64,000 nucleotides of DNA, taken from assembly GCA_022843955.1 (NCBI GenBank), contig JALHMQ010000001.1, forward strand, positions 124,001 to 188,000, given 5' to 3'. Positions 8,705-16,750 of this stretch are shown here, in pieces. The translations under genes were made by a program, and so were the position numbers. The notes beneath the pieces were generated by a model. It worked only from the letters and a program-made list of their open reading frames with translations, was not told where the DNA came from and did no database searches. Positions within the stretch are counted from its first letter, which is position 1, and every line of letters starts with the position of its first letter. This DNA comes from Burkholderiaceae bacterium. GTDB lineage: Bacteria; Pseudomonadota; Gammaproteobacteria; Burkholderiales; Burkholderiaceae_F.

Positions 8705-10018
8705 ATGACCGCACGCAAGCTCGAAGCACAGCGACTGCAGAAGGAATGGACCGAGAGCCCGCGCTGGAAGGGCATCAAGCGCGGCTACACGGCAGACGAC
8801 GTGGTGCGCTTGCGCGGTTCGATCCAGGTCGAGCACACGCTGGCCAAGCGGGGCGCCGAGAAGCTCTGGAAGATGCTCAATGAAGAGCCCTTCGTCAACG
8901 CGCTTGGCGCACTGACCGGTAACCAGGCGATGCAGCAGGTCAAGGCTGGCCTGAAGGCGATCTACCTGTCCGGCTGGCAAGTAGCAGGCGACGCCAACAT
9001 TGCCGGAGAGATGTACCCGGATCAGTCGTTGTATCCGGTCAACTCGGTACCGCTGGTGGTCCGCCGCATCAACAACACGTTCACACGGTGCGACCAGATC
9101 CAGTGGTCGGAGGGCAAGAATCCGGGCGATGCTGGCTACATCGACTACTTTGCGCCGATCGTGGCAGATGCCGAGGCTGGCTTTGGTGGCGTCCTCAACG
9201 CCTTTGAACTGATGAAGGCGATGCTCGACGCCGGTGCCGCCGGCGTGCACTTCGAAGACCAGTTGGCTTCAGTGAAGAAGTGCGGTCACATGGGTGGCAA
9301 GGTGCTGGTGCCGACGCGCGAAGCGGTGGAAAAGCTGGTGGCGGCTCGTCTGGCGGCCGATGTGATGGGCGTGCCGGCCCTGGTGGTGGCACGTACCGAT
9401 GCTGAAGCCGCCGATCTGCTGACCAGTGATGTCGACGAGAACGACAAGCAGTTCTGCACCGGCGAGCGCACGCCCGAAGGGTTCTACCGGACCAAGCCCG
9501 GCTTGGAGCAGGCGATCTCCCGCGGCCTCGCCTATTCGCCGTATTCCGATCTTGTCTGGTGCGAGACCGGCAAGCCCGATCTGGCGTTTGCCAAGGCCTT
9601 CGCCGAGGCGATCCACAAGCAGTTTCCGGGCAAGATGTTGTCGTACAACTGCTCGCCGTCGTTCAACTGGAAGAAGAACCTCGACGACGCCACCATCGCC
9701 AAGTTCCAGAAGGAACTCGGCGCCATGGGCTACAAATTCCAGTTCATCACGCTGGCCGGCTTCCACTCGCTCAACTACTCCATGTTCAACCTGGCACATG
9801 GCTATGCTCGCAGCCAGATGAGCGCCTTCGTCGAACTGCAGGAGGCTGAGTTCGCGGCCGCCGAAAGAGGCTTCACCGCGGTCAAGCACCAGCGTGAAGT
9901 CGGTACCGGCTACTTCGACGCCGTGACGCAGACGGTGCAGCAGGGCCAGTCGTCGACGACTGCACTCAAAGGCTCGACGGAAGACGAGCAGTTCTTCGAG
10001 AAGCGCGCGGCAGAGTAG
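8705..10018 (+). CDS. aceA: Isocitrate lyase
   Basis: First glyoxylate-shunt enzyme: cleaves isocitrate to succinate and glyoxylate, allowing growth on acetate or fatty acids. It is 437 residues from ATG 8705, chosen because GGAG (8694-8697) lies seven bases upstream and the protein then begins like other isocitrate lyases ([16 protein letters not shown]). An in-frame ATG at 8609 would add 32 unlike residues. The catalytic signature KKCGHMGG carries the active-site Cys193. Other family segments are [34 protein letters not shown] and [16 protein letters not shown]. It is preceded by a palindromic operator candidate and followed by an intrinsic terminator, so it is probably transcribed alone. 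Confidence 0.97.
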   Translation: MTARKLEAQRLQKEWTESPRWKGIKRGYTADDVVRLRGSIQVEHTLAKRGAEKLWKMLNEEPFVNALGALTGNQAMQQVKAGLKAIYLSGWQVAGDANIAGEMYPDQSLYPVNSVPLVVRRINNTFTRCDQIQWSEGKNPGDAGYIDYFAPIVADAEAGFGGVLNAFELMKAMLDAGAAGVHFEDQLASVKKCGHMGGKVLVPTREAVEKLVAARLAADVMGVPALVVARTDAEAADLLTSDVDENDKQFCTGERTPEGFYRTKPGLEQAISRGLAYSPYSDLVWCETGKPDLAFAKAFAEAIHKQFPGKMLSYNCSPSFNWKKNLDDATIAKFQKELGAMGYKFQFITLAGFHSLNYSMFNLAHGYARSQMSAFVELQEAEFAAAERGFTAVKHQREVGTGYFDAVTQTVQQGQSSTTALKGSTEDEQFFEKRAAE

Positions 10019-10062
10019 GTAGTTGGCGCGGCGCGGTAGGTCCGTAGCGGAAGCGCGCGTGT

Positions 10063-10089
10063 CTGCAACGCAACTTCGCTGCGTTGCAG
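10063..10089. repeat. Perfect 10-bp inverted repeat downstream of aceA
   Basis: CTGCAACGCA (10063-10072) and TGCGTTGCAG (10080-10089) are exact reverse complements around a 7-base loop. It lies 44 bases past the aceA stop and 130 bases before the real terminator, and has no T-tract. It may stabilise the 3' end of the aceA message or be a REP-like element. The rest of 10019-10218 shows no gene. Confidence 0.6.
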
Positions 10090-10218
10090 CTTGAACCGCG
10101 GCTTTAGTGGTTCATACACTGCGCCAGTTCCGCAGGCAGGAGTGCTGGAGGACGACACGAGGGGCATAGCAAAAGCAAGATCAAAACACCCCCGACAGAC
10201 CAAGAGACAAAGCAATAC

Positions 10219-10246
10219 AGGGCCGCGCAAGCGGCCCTTTTTCTTT
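10219..10246 (+). terminator. Intrinsic terminator of aceA
   Basis: GGGCCGC (10220-10226) and GCGGCCC (10231-10237) pair around the loop GCAA, with an extra A-T closing pair, followed by TTTTTCTTTT. Strong rho-independent terminator between aceA and the convergent LysR gene. Confidence 0.88.
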
Positions 10247-10288
10247 TGCACGCGCCTGGTGGCGGTGGCTGCCGTCGTTGCGCGAATG

Positions 10289-11245
10289 TCAGGTTCGCCG
10301 TGTGCTGCGCACCGGCGGTGGCGCCGGTGCGCCAAGCACATTGCAAAGCGGGGCGATGGTGAAGCGCTCCTTCAGGTGGTCGACGAAAAGACGCACCCGC
10401 AGCGGCAGATGCTTGCGTGCCGGAAACACGCAGTACACGCGCGTCGGCGCGGCGGCAAAGCGATCGAGAACGCTGACCAGGCGTCCGGTCGCCAGGTCCT
10501 CACCCACTTCCCAGAACGAGCGCCAGGCGAGCCCGAGCCCTGCCAGCGCCCACTCGTGCAGCACGGCACCATCGTTGCAACTCAGTGGGCCGCCCAGGCG
10601 TACGCCCTGGGTCTGGCCATCGTCGGTGAACTGCCAACTGCGGGCCTGCGCTGCGGCCGCCGCGTCGCCGAGCGTGAGGCAGGCATGGTCGATCAGGTCG
10701 CGCGGGTGGGCTGGGGTGCCCGCGCGCTGCAGGTAGGCCGGCGCGGCCACGACGATGCGGCGGCTCTCGCCGAGTGCGATCCGCACCAGGGAGTTGTCGG
10801 CTTCCTCGCCGAACCGGATTGCGCAATCAAAGCCCTCGGTCATCAGATCGCAGATCCGGTCCGACAGGTCGAGTGCCACGGTGACCTTTGAATGCATCTG
10901 CCCGAAGTGGGCCATCAGCGGCGCGACGAACTTGCGGCCGAAGCCGGCAGGCGCGGTCACCCTCAAGTGCCCACTGGCGTCCATTCCGCGCGCGGAGACC
11001 GCGCTTTCCGCGTCCTCGAGCTCGCGCAGGATGCGCTGGCAATCCTCGACGAACGCGCTGCCTTCGGGTGTCAGCGAGACGCGCCGCGTGGTTCGCTGCA
11101 GCAGCTTGACGCCCAGGCGCGCCTCCAACGCGTCGAGCCGCCGGCTGACCATCGCCGGGGCAATGCCTTCATGGCGCGCAGCCGCGCTCAGGCTGCCGCG
11201 CTGGACCACGTTGACGAACGAGGCGATCTGCTTGAACTGGCTCAC
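10289..11245 (-). CDS. LysR-family transcriptional regulator in the glyoxylate cluster
   Basis: DNA-binding regulator, 318 residues from GTG 11245. The N-terminal winged helix-turn-helix is clear (FVNVVQRGSLSAAARHEGIA, then LDALEARLGVKLLQRTTRRV), ending with LTPEGSAFVEDC. The rest is the LysR effector-binding domain. I prefer GTG 11245 to the upstream TTG 11275 because LysR proteins normally begin only a few residues before the first helix, though no strong ribosome site is visible at either. It is transcribed divergently from the HAD-aceB pair and convergently to aceA, so control of the glyoxylate genes, in response to an unknown metabolite, is a reasonable inference. Nothing in the sequence identifies the ligand. 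Confidence 0.88.
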   Translation of the reverse strand: MSQFKQIASFVNVVQRGSLSAAARHEGIAPAMVSRRLDALEARLGVKLLQRTTRRVSLTPEGSAFVEDCQRILRELEDAESAVSARGMDASGHLRVTAPAGFGRKFVAPLMAHFGQMHSKVTVALDLSDRICDLMTEGFDCAIRFGEEADNSLVRIALGESRRIVVAAPAYLQRAGTPAHPRDLIDHACLTLGDAAAAAQARSWQFTDDGQTQGVRLGGPLSCNDGAVLHEWALAGLGLAWRSFWEVGEDLATGRLVSVLDRFAAAPTRVYCVFPARKHLPLRVRLFVDHLKERFTIAPLCNVLGAPAPPPVRSTRRT

Positions 11246-11301
11246 GATTTGATGTCGCTTGTGCGTGTGGATCAAAGATGCGTTGCTGGCTGACCGCTAA
11301 T

Positions 11302-11350
11302 TTGACACTTTGCAGCAAATATACTTAACCAAAGAGCAGGCTCAGGGAGG
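11302..11350 (+). promoter_or_regulatory. Divergent control region between LysR gene and HAD-aceB
   Basis: A consensus -35 hexamer TTGACA (11302-11307) precedes an inverted repeat TTTGC-A-GCAAA (11309-11319) and the A/T-rich stretch ATATACTTAA. The best -10 guesses are poorly spaced from TTGACA, so the exact promoter is uncertain. A strong ribosome site AGGGAGG (11344-11350) ends seven bases before the HAD start. The GCAAA half-site also occurs in TTTCCGCAAA upstream of aceA. Confidence 0.4.
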
Positions 11351-11357
11351 ATGAACC

Positions 11358-12038
11358 ATGGCGCTGCGCGCAGTCTTGTTTGATGTATTCGGCACGTTGC
11401 TCGACGTGCATTCGGTCGCTTCGCGCGCCGAGTCACTGTTTCCGGGTCACGGGCAGCACCTGTCACAGATATGGCGCGACAAGCAGATCGAGTACACGCG
11501 CATTCGTACCCTGTCGAATCGTTATGTTCCCTTTACACAAGTCACCGAAGACGCGCTGCGCTGGGCCGGCGAGTCACTCGGACTCGACATCGACAAGGCC
11601 GCGGTCGGCTTGCTGATGCACGCGTACACGCAGCTCGCACCCTTTCCGGATGTCGTGCCCGCGCTGGATCGTCTGCGTGCAGCGGATGTCACCCTCGGCG
11701 TGCTCAGCAACGGCGATCCTGGTCTGCTCGAAGATGCGATGCACGGCGCGCAGATCGGCGAGTACTTTGACCTGCTGCTGTCGGCCGATGCGGTCCACGC
11801 CTACAAGACAGCGGCGGCTGTCTACGAACTCGGCCCCCGCAACCTGAACCACCCCGCAGCCGAGATCCTGTTCGTCTCCAGCAACGGCTGGGATGCCATC
11901 GGCGCGCAGTGGTACGGCTATGTCGGCTTCTGGGTCAACCGCAACGGCGCGCCCGCCGAACGATTGCACACCCAGACCGCCACCGGTTCGTCGCTCGATG
12001 CGGCGGCCGACTTCTTTCTTCGCTCCAATCTAACCTAG
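11358..12038 (+). CDS. Haloacid dehalogenase type II-like HAD hydrolase
   Basis: HAD-superfamily hydrolase, 226 residues, resembling (S)-2-haloacid dehalogenases, which convert 2-haloalkanoates to (R)-2-hydroxy acids. Motif I is LFDVFGTLLD with nucleophile Asp9. Arg is present in IRTLSNRYVPF, the segment that binds the substrate carboxylate in dehalogenases. Motif II is GVLSNGD, the lysine of motif III lies in SADAVHAYKTAAAVYELG, and the SSNGWDAIGA segment supplies the Ser/Asn/Asp set of the dehalogenase subfamily. It lies six bases before aceB. A dehalogenase acting on haloacetate would yield glycolate, one step from the glyoxylate used by malate synthase, but the physiological substrate is unproven. 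Confidence 0.85.
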   Translation: MALRAVLFDVFGTLLDVHSVASRAESLFPGHGQHLSQIWRDKQIEYTRIRTLSNRYVPFTQVTEDALRWAGESLGLDIDKAAVGLLMHAYTQLAPFPDVVPALDRLRAADVTLGVLSNGDPGLLEDAMHGAQIGEYFDLLLSADAVHAYKTAAAVYELGPRNLNHPAAEILFVSSNGWDAIGAQWYGYVGFWVNRNGAPAERLHTQTATGSSLDAAADFFLRSNLT

Positions 12039-12044
12039 AGGAAC

Positions 12045-13631
12045 ATGATGAGTTACCCGCAAGGCGTCGACATCAAGGCGCCGATCAAGCCCGGCTTCGA
12101 GCAGATTCTCACGAGCGACGCGCTTGCCCTGGTGGCGAAGCTGCATCGCGCGTTCAACCCGCGCCGGCAGGAACTCCTGGCCGCACGTGCGGCCCGCGTG
12201 GCCCGGCTCGATGCGGGCGAGCGCCCCGACTTCCTCGCCGCGACCCAGAGCGTGCGCGAAGGAGACTGGCGGATTGCGCCGCTGCCCAAGGACCTGCTGT
12301 GCCGTCGGGTGGAGATCACCGGCCCGGTCGAGCGCAAGATGATCATCAATGCGCTGAACTCGGGCGCCGATGCCTACATGACCGACTTCGAGGACAGCAA
12401 TGCGCCTAACTGGGACAACCAGATCACCGGGCAGATCAACCTGATCGAAGCGGTCCGCCGCACCATCACGCTGACCCAGGGCGAGAAGACCTACCGGCTC
12501 AACGACAAGACCGCCACCCTGCTGGTGCGCCCGCGCGGCTGGCACCTGGACGAGAAGCATGTGTTCGTCGATGGCCAGCGAGTGTCCGGCGGCCTTTTCG
12601 ACTTCGCGTTGTTCATGTTCCATAACGCCAAGGAACTGCTGGCGCGTGGCTCGGGCCCGTATTTTTATCTGCCCAAGCTGGAGTCGCATCTGGAGGCGCG
12701 CCTGTGGAACGACGCCTTCGTGATGGCGCAGCAGGAACTCGGCATCCCGCAAGGCACGATCAAGGCCACGGTGTTGATCGAGACGATCGTCGCGGCGTTC
12801 GAGATGGACGAGATCCTGTATGAGCTGCGCGAGCACTCGGCGGGTCTGAACGCCGGCCGCTGGGACTACATCTTTTCGTGCATCAAGAAGTTCAAGGTCG
12901 ATCGTGACTTCTGTCTGGCCGATCGCGCCAAGGTGACGATGACCGCGCCGTTCATGCGTGCCTATGCGCTGCTGCTGCTCAAGACCTGCCATCGGCGCAA
13001 CGCGCCGGCCATGGGCGGCATGAGTGCGCTCATTCCGATCAAGAATGATCCGGTGAAGAACGAAGCAGCGCTTGGCGGCGTGCGCTCTGACAAGCAGCGC
13101 GATGCCACCGACGGCTACGACGGCGGCTGGGTCGCTCACCCGGGGCTGGTTCCGATCGCGATGGAAGAGTTCGTCAAGGTGCTCGGCCAGCACGAACATC
13201 AGATCGACAAGCAGCGCCCGGATGTGAGCGTGACCGCGGCCGACCTGCTGAATTTTCAGCCGGAGACGCCGATTACCGAAACCGGGCTGCGGATGAACAT
13301 CAATGTCGGCATCCATTACCTCGGATCATGGCTCGCTGGCAACGGGTGCGTGCCGATCCACAACCTGATGGAAGACGCGGCTACCGCGGAGATCAGCCGC
13401 TCGCAGGTCTGGCAGTGGATCCGCTCGCCCAAGGGCAAGCTCGATGACGGGCGCAAGGTCACCGCCGAGATGGTCAAGGCACTGATCCCCGAGGAACTCG
13501 CGAAAGTGAAGGCGAGCGTGGGCGGTGCGACGCCCACCTACGACCGCGCTGCGCAGATCTTCGAGCAGATGAGCACGCAGGAGGCGTTCGCCGAGTTCCT
13601 GACGCTGCCGCTGTACGAGGAGATCGAGTAG
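12045..13631 (+). CDS. aceB: Malate synthase A
   Basis: Second glyoxylate-shunt enzyme: condenses glyoxylate with acetyl-CoA to malate. At 528 residues it has the length of the A isoform. Family segments include [29 protein letters not shown], and the signature [17 protein letters not shown], plus [13 protein letters not shown] and [17 protein letters not shown] towards the C-terminus. The start is either ATG 12045 or ATG 12048; AGAGG ends three or six bases upstream, which favours the second. It follows the HAD gene directly and ends before a strong terminator, so HAD-aceB is a two-gene unit. Confidence 0.97.
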   Translation: MMSYPQGVDIKAPIKPGFEQILTSDALALVAKLHRAFNPRRQELLAARAARVARLDAGERPDFLAATQSVREGDWRIAPLPKDLLCRRVEITGPVERKMIINALNSGADAYMTDFEDSNAPNWDNQITGQINLIEAVRRTITLTQGEKTYRLNDKTATLLVRPRGWHLDEKHVFVDGQRVSGGLFDFALFMFHNAKELLARGSGPYFYLPKLESHLEARLWNDAFVMAQQELGIPQGTIKATVLIETIVAAFEMDEILYELREHSAGLNAGRWDYIFSCIKKFKVDRDFCLADRAKVTMTAPFMRAYALLLLKTCHRRNAPAMGGMSALIPIKNDPVKNEAALGGVRSDKQRDATDGYDGGWVAHPGLVPIAMEEFVKVLGQHEHQIDKQRPDVSVTAADLLNFQPETPITETGLRMNINVGIHYLGSWLAGNGCVPIHNLMEDAATAEISRSQVWQWIRSPKGKLDDGRKVTAEMVKALIPEELAKVKASVGGATPTYDRAAQIFEQMSTQEAFAEFLTLPLYEEIE

Positions 13632-13655
13632 ATCAGGGCAGTCTGGTGGAACGAG

Positions 13656-13685
13656 AGGGGCGACTGCGGGTCGCCCCTTTTTCTT
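13656..13685 (+). terminator. Intrinsic terminator of HAD-aceB
   Basis: GGGGCGAC (13657-13664) pairs perfectly with GTCGCCCC (13670-13677) around a 5-base loop, with an A-T closing pair and the tract TTTTTCTTT. Strong rho-independent terminator 25 bases after aceB. Confidence 0.9.
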
Positions 13686-13746
13686 TGGCGGCGACGGTCG
13701 ATTTGCGAGGCGCGCGCAAGTATCCGGCGTTCGGCCTTGATCGCCC

Positions 13747-13770
13747 GCCCGAGCGCTTGCCCGAGCGTTT
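13747..13770. repeat. 12-bp tandem repeat, two copies
   Basis: GCCCGAGCGCTT (13747-13758) is followed at once by GCCCGAGCGTTT (13759-13770), one mismatch in twelve. It lies in the spacer between aceB and the GNAT gene; no function is evident. Confidence 0.4.
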
Positions 13771-13802
13771 GCCGTAGTCGCGCTCGCCGCTGCAGAGCAG
13801 CC

Positions 13803-14339
13803 TCAGGCAGAGAACGCGGCGCGCCGCAGCCGATACAGCACGTGCGGCTGCAACGGGTGGCCCGCCAGCAACGGATGCAGGAAGTCATCGGCGGCGTCGT
13901 GCGTCATGCCAAGTCGCTCCATCACTCGGCGCGAGCGCAGGTTGTTCACCGTCGTGTACGAGACGATCTCGTCCAGGTGCAGAACATCGAAGCCGTAGCG
14001 CAGCGCGAGCGTCGCGGCCTCCGTGGCGTAGCCGTGACCCCAAGCTGCGTGTGCAAGCCGCCAGCCGACTTCGACACACGGGGTGAAGGGCGCCTCGAAG
14101 CGCGGGATGCCCAGGCCGGTGAAGCCGATGCAGCGGCCCTCGACTTCCAGCGCCCACATGCCCCAGCCGCGCTCGTCGATGGCTGCCTGGGCGCGCCCGA
14201 TCATTGCGGCCGCCTCCTCACACGAGAGCATCGCGGGCAGGTACGCCATCACCCGCGGATCCGCGTTCATCGCTGCAAACGGTTCAACGTCGTCGGCATG
14301 CCACGGTCGCAGCGTCACGCGCGGGCCTTGCAGCATCAT
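13803..14339 (-). CDS. GNAT-family N-acetyltransferase (RimJ/RimL-like)
   Basis: Acetyl-CoA-dependent N-acetyltransferase of 178 residues. RimJ/RimL-like features are the N-terminal VTLRPWHADDVEPFAAMNAD, a central GFTGLGIPRFEAP strand, the acetyl-CoA loop WGHGYATEAATLALRYGF, and the NLRSRRVMERLGMTH helix. These proteins acetylate protein N-termini, amino acids or antibiotics; the substrate cannot be told here. It starts with two consecutive Met codons (ATG 14339 and 14336). It is divergent from the spermidine-synthase-like gene, whose start lies 50 bases away. Nothing suggests a link with the glyoxylate genes. Confidence 0.85.
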   Translation of the reverse strand: MMLQGPRVTLRPWHADDVEPFAAMNADPRVMAYLPAMLSCEEAAAMIGRAQAAIDERGWGMWALEVEGRCIGFTGLGIPRFEAPFTPCVEVGWRLAHAAWGHGYATEAATLALRYGFDVLHLDEIVSYTTVNNLRSRRVMERLGMTHDAADDFLHPLLAGHPLQPHVLYRLRRAAFSA

Positions 14340-14389
14340 CAGCGGCCTCCTTGCAGACGCATCACGAGCGGGCCGGTATTCTCGCCGCG

Positions 14390-15289
14390 ATGCAGATCCA
14401 TCGCCTCGTCGCCTGTTCCGGCCGCACTGCCTGGCGCGGTGTGGTGCTGTTCGTGTGTGCCGCGATTGCGCTGGCGGCCTGCCGCGTCATGCCCGCGGGC
14501 GAAACGCTGGTCCATCAGGAGCGTTCCGCGTGGCAGACCATCGTCGTCGTGGACGATAACGCGCGCCGCTGCCTGCGCTTTGGCGCAGGGCCGGGTGGCT
14601 TGAACCAATCCTGCATGTCGCTCGACCAGCCGCAGTCATTGCAGTTCGAGTACACGCGGGCAATGGTGGCGGCCACCGTGCTGTGGCAGCCACAGCCGCG
14701 TCGGCTGCTCGTGATCGGGCTGGGAGGGGGCTCGATCCCGATGGCGCTGGCCACGTTGCTGCCGCACGCGCAGATCGACACCGTGGAGATCGATCCGGCC
14801 GTGATCCGCACTGCCGAGCGCTACTTCGGTTTCAGTCCCGGCCCGCGACTGCGCACGTTTGCGCAGGACGGGCGTGACTTCGTCAGCGCGGCGCGTGAGC
14901 GCGGCGAGCGCTACGACGCCGTGCTGCTCGATGCCTTCGACCAGGACGGGATCCCGCCGGCACTGTTCACGGTGGCGTTCATCGGCGACATCCGGCATCT
15001 GCTGAGCGATGAGGGCGCGTTTTTGGCCAACACCTTCGGCGGCACGCCGACTCACGCCGCGGAACTGGCGGTGACTGGCCAGGTGTTCGGCCGTTACCAC
15101 GCGGTGCGCTTCGGACTGAGCGAGACCGGTGGCAACCGGCTGCTCATGGCTGGCCGGGCTGCGCTGCCGGCGGCAGCCGGGTTCACGCAACCAGGCATGC
15201 ACGCGGCCGCACTCGAGCAGGTGGGCGTCCACGCCGACTGGCTGCGCACCTGGCGCTTTGCCGAGCCGGCCCCGGCGGGTGCCCGCTGA
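14390..15289 (+). CDS. Spermidine synthase-like methyltransferase-fold protein, predicted lipoprotein
   Basis: 299 residues from ATG 14390. The core matches the Rossmann-type spermidine synthase family: LLVIGLGGGSIPMALATLLP, an acidic loop in VEIDPAVIRTAERYF, FAQDGRDFV, and the active-site region YDAVLLDAFDQDGIPP. Unusually, residues about 18-33 form a hydrophobic signal ending LAAC, which looks like a lipobox and suggests export and lipidation. The short N-terminal beta domain of true SpeE is replaced by an unrelated segment. Activity in the periplasm would be surprising because decarboxylated S-adenosylmethionine is cytoplasmic, so its substrate is open. Upstream frame extension to 14204 overlaps the divergent GNAT gene and is rejected. 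Confidence 0.78.
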   Translation: MQIHRLVACSGRTAWRGVVLFVCAAIALAACRVMPAGETLVHQERSAWQTIVVVDDNARRCLRFGAGPGGLNQSCMSLDQPQSLQFEYTRAMVAATVLWQPQPRRLLVIGLGGGSIPMALATLLPHAQIDTVEIDPAVIRTAERYFGFSPGPRLRTFAQDGRDFVSAARERGERYDAVLLDAFDQDGIPPALFTVAFIGDIRHLLSDEGAFLANTFGGTPTHAAELAVTGQVFGRYHAVRFGLSETGGNRLLMAGRAALPAAAGFTQPGMHAAALEQVGVHADWLRTWRFAEPAPAGAR

Positions 15290-15294
15290 CCGGG

Positions 15295-16542
15295 TCAGGG
15301 CAGGACGAGTCCAACCAGCGCCGCCGTGAGACAGGTGGTCAGCAGACCGGCCAGCACCGACTTGATGCCCAGTTGAGCGATCTCGCGGCGTCGCTCGGCA
15401 GGCAGCATCGCGTTCAGCCCGCCAAGCATGATCCCGAGGCTGCCCAGGTTGGCGAAGCCGGCCAGCGCATAAGTCAGCAACAGGCGGCTGCGCGCCGACA
15501 ACTGATCGGCGGGCAGGGCCGCCAGATCGAGGTAGGCGAGGAACTCGTTGAGCACGGTCTTCTTGCCGAGCAGCGCACCAGCGGTCACCGCCTCGCTCCA
15601 GGGAATTCCGATCGACCAGGCCAGCGGCGCGAACACCCAGCCCAACATGCGCTCCAGCGATAACGGGGCGCCGGCGACAGCGGGCAGGGCGCCCAGCGCC
15701 ATGTTCAGAAGTGCCACCAGTGCCACGAAGACCAGCAGCAGCGCGACGATGTTCAGCAGCAGCTGCAGTCCCTCCAGCGTGCCGCGCGTGATCGCCGCGA
15801 CGGCGTTCGGATCCTCGCGCGGCAGGTCGATGCGGGCGTCGTCCGTCAGCGCGCTCGGGACCATCAGCGCGGCCACCACCAGCGCCAGCGGCGTGGCGAC
15901 GATCGAGGCCACCAGCAGATGCTTCAGCGCATCGGGCAGCACCGGCCCGAGCACCGACGCGTACAGCACCAGCACGGTCCCGGCGATGGTGGCCATGCCG
16001 CCGTTCATGACCATGAACAGTTCCCCGCGCGACAGGCGCGCCAGGTACGGCCGCACCACCAGCGGCGCCTCGATCATGCCGACGAACACGTTGGCGGCCG
16101 CCGCCACGCCGACGGTGCCGCCGACTCCGAGCGTCTTGCTGAGCAGCCAGGCGAAGCCGCGCACGATGATCGGCAGGATGCGCCAGTGGAACAGCAGCGC
16201 GGACAGCGCCGAGATCACCAGCACCAGCGGCAGGGCGCGCAGCGCAAGCACGAAGCTGCCGCCGGGTCGCGTCTCGGCATACGGCAGGGCGGCGCCGCCC
16301 AAGAATCCGAACACGAACGCGGTGCCGACCTGGGTGGCGCGCTCGATTGCATTGACACCGTCGTTGAAGGTTGCCAGCACGGCCTGCAGCACGGGCAGCT
16401 TGAGCAGGGCTGTCGCCAGCGCAAGTCCCAGCAGCAGCCCGCCGATCACCGGCCGCCACGCGATGCCGCTGCGTCTCTCGGACAGCGCCCAGCAAAGCAG
16501 GAGCAAACCGGCGGCGCCGGCGAGATGGTGCAGCGTTTGCAT
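15295..16542 (-). CDS. Concentrative nucleoside transporter (NupC family)
   Basis: Inner-membrane H+- or Na+-coupled nucleoside uptake protein, 415 residues from ATG 16542, almost entirely hydrophobic helices. CNT-family segments are VGTAFVFGFLGG near the start, GVGGTVGVAAAANVFVGMIE with PLVVRPYL, MNGGMATIAGTVLVLYA, and towards the C-terminus GKKTVLNEFLAYLDLA and YALAGFANLGSLGIMLGG. These contain the Gly-, Asn- and Glu-rich positions that bind nucleoside and cation. A frame extension to 16668 would add 42 Arg/Pro-rich residues unlike the family. The gene is convergent with the spermidine-synthase-like gene (5-base gap) and divergent from the aldehyde dehydrogenase. Confidence 0.9.
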   Translation of the reverse strand: MQTLHHLAGAAGLLLLCWALSERRSGIAWRPVIGGLLLGLALATALLKLPVLQAVLATFNDGVNAIERATQVGTAFVFGFLGGAALPYAETRPGGSFVLALRALPLVLVISALSALLFHWRILPIIVRGFAWLLSKTLGVGGTVGVAAAANVFVGMIEAPLVVRPYLARLSRGELFMVMNGGMATIAGTVLVLYASVLGPVLPDALKHLLVASIVATPLALVVAALMVPSALTDDARIDLPREDPNAVAAITRGTLEGLQLLLNIVALLLVFVALVALLNMALGALPAVAGAPLSLERMLGWVFAPLAWSIGIPWSEAVTAGALLGKKTVLNEFLAYLDLAALPADQLSARSRLLLTYALAGFANLGSLGIMLGGLNAMLPAERRREIAQLGIKSVLAGLLTTCLTAALVGLVLP

Positions 16543-16750
16543 GATTGTTCGTAGGGGTAAAGGCCGCGGCACTGTGCAGCATTGGCTGCCCTGCCGCAAG
16601 GCGAAAGGCCGCGGGCGCGGCGCGCGTCTTGCACCAACGCAACAGCGAGAGAACACGCTCGCTCGCACCTGCGGTGGCGTGCATTAGATCGCTGGCTCCA
16701 TGACTGTCATCACCGCCGCGACTAGGATTGGCCGATATCTGGAGACTCCC

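Noticed and set aside
14636-16684. 682-residue minus-strand ORF
   Set aside because: Frame shadow of the NupC-type transporter and antisense to the spermidine-synthase-like gene; no domain seen.
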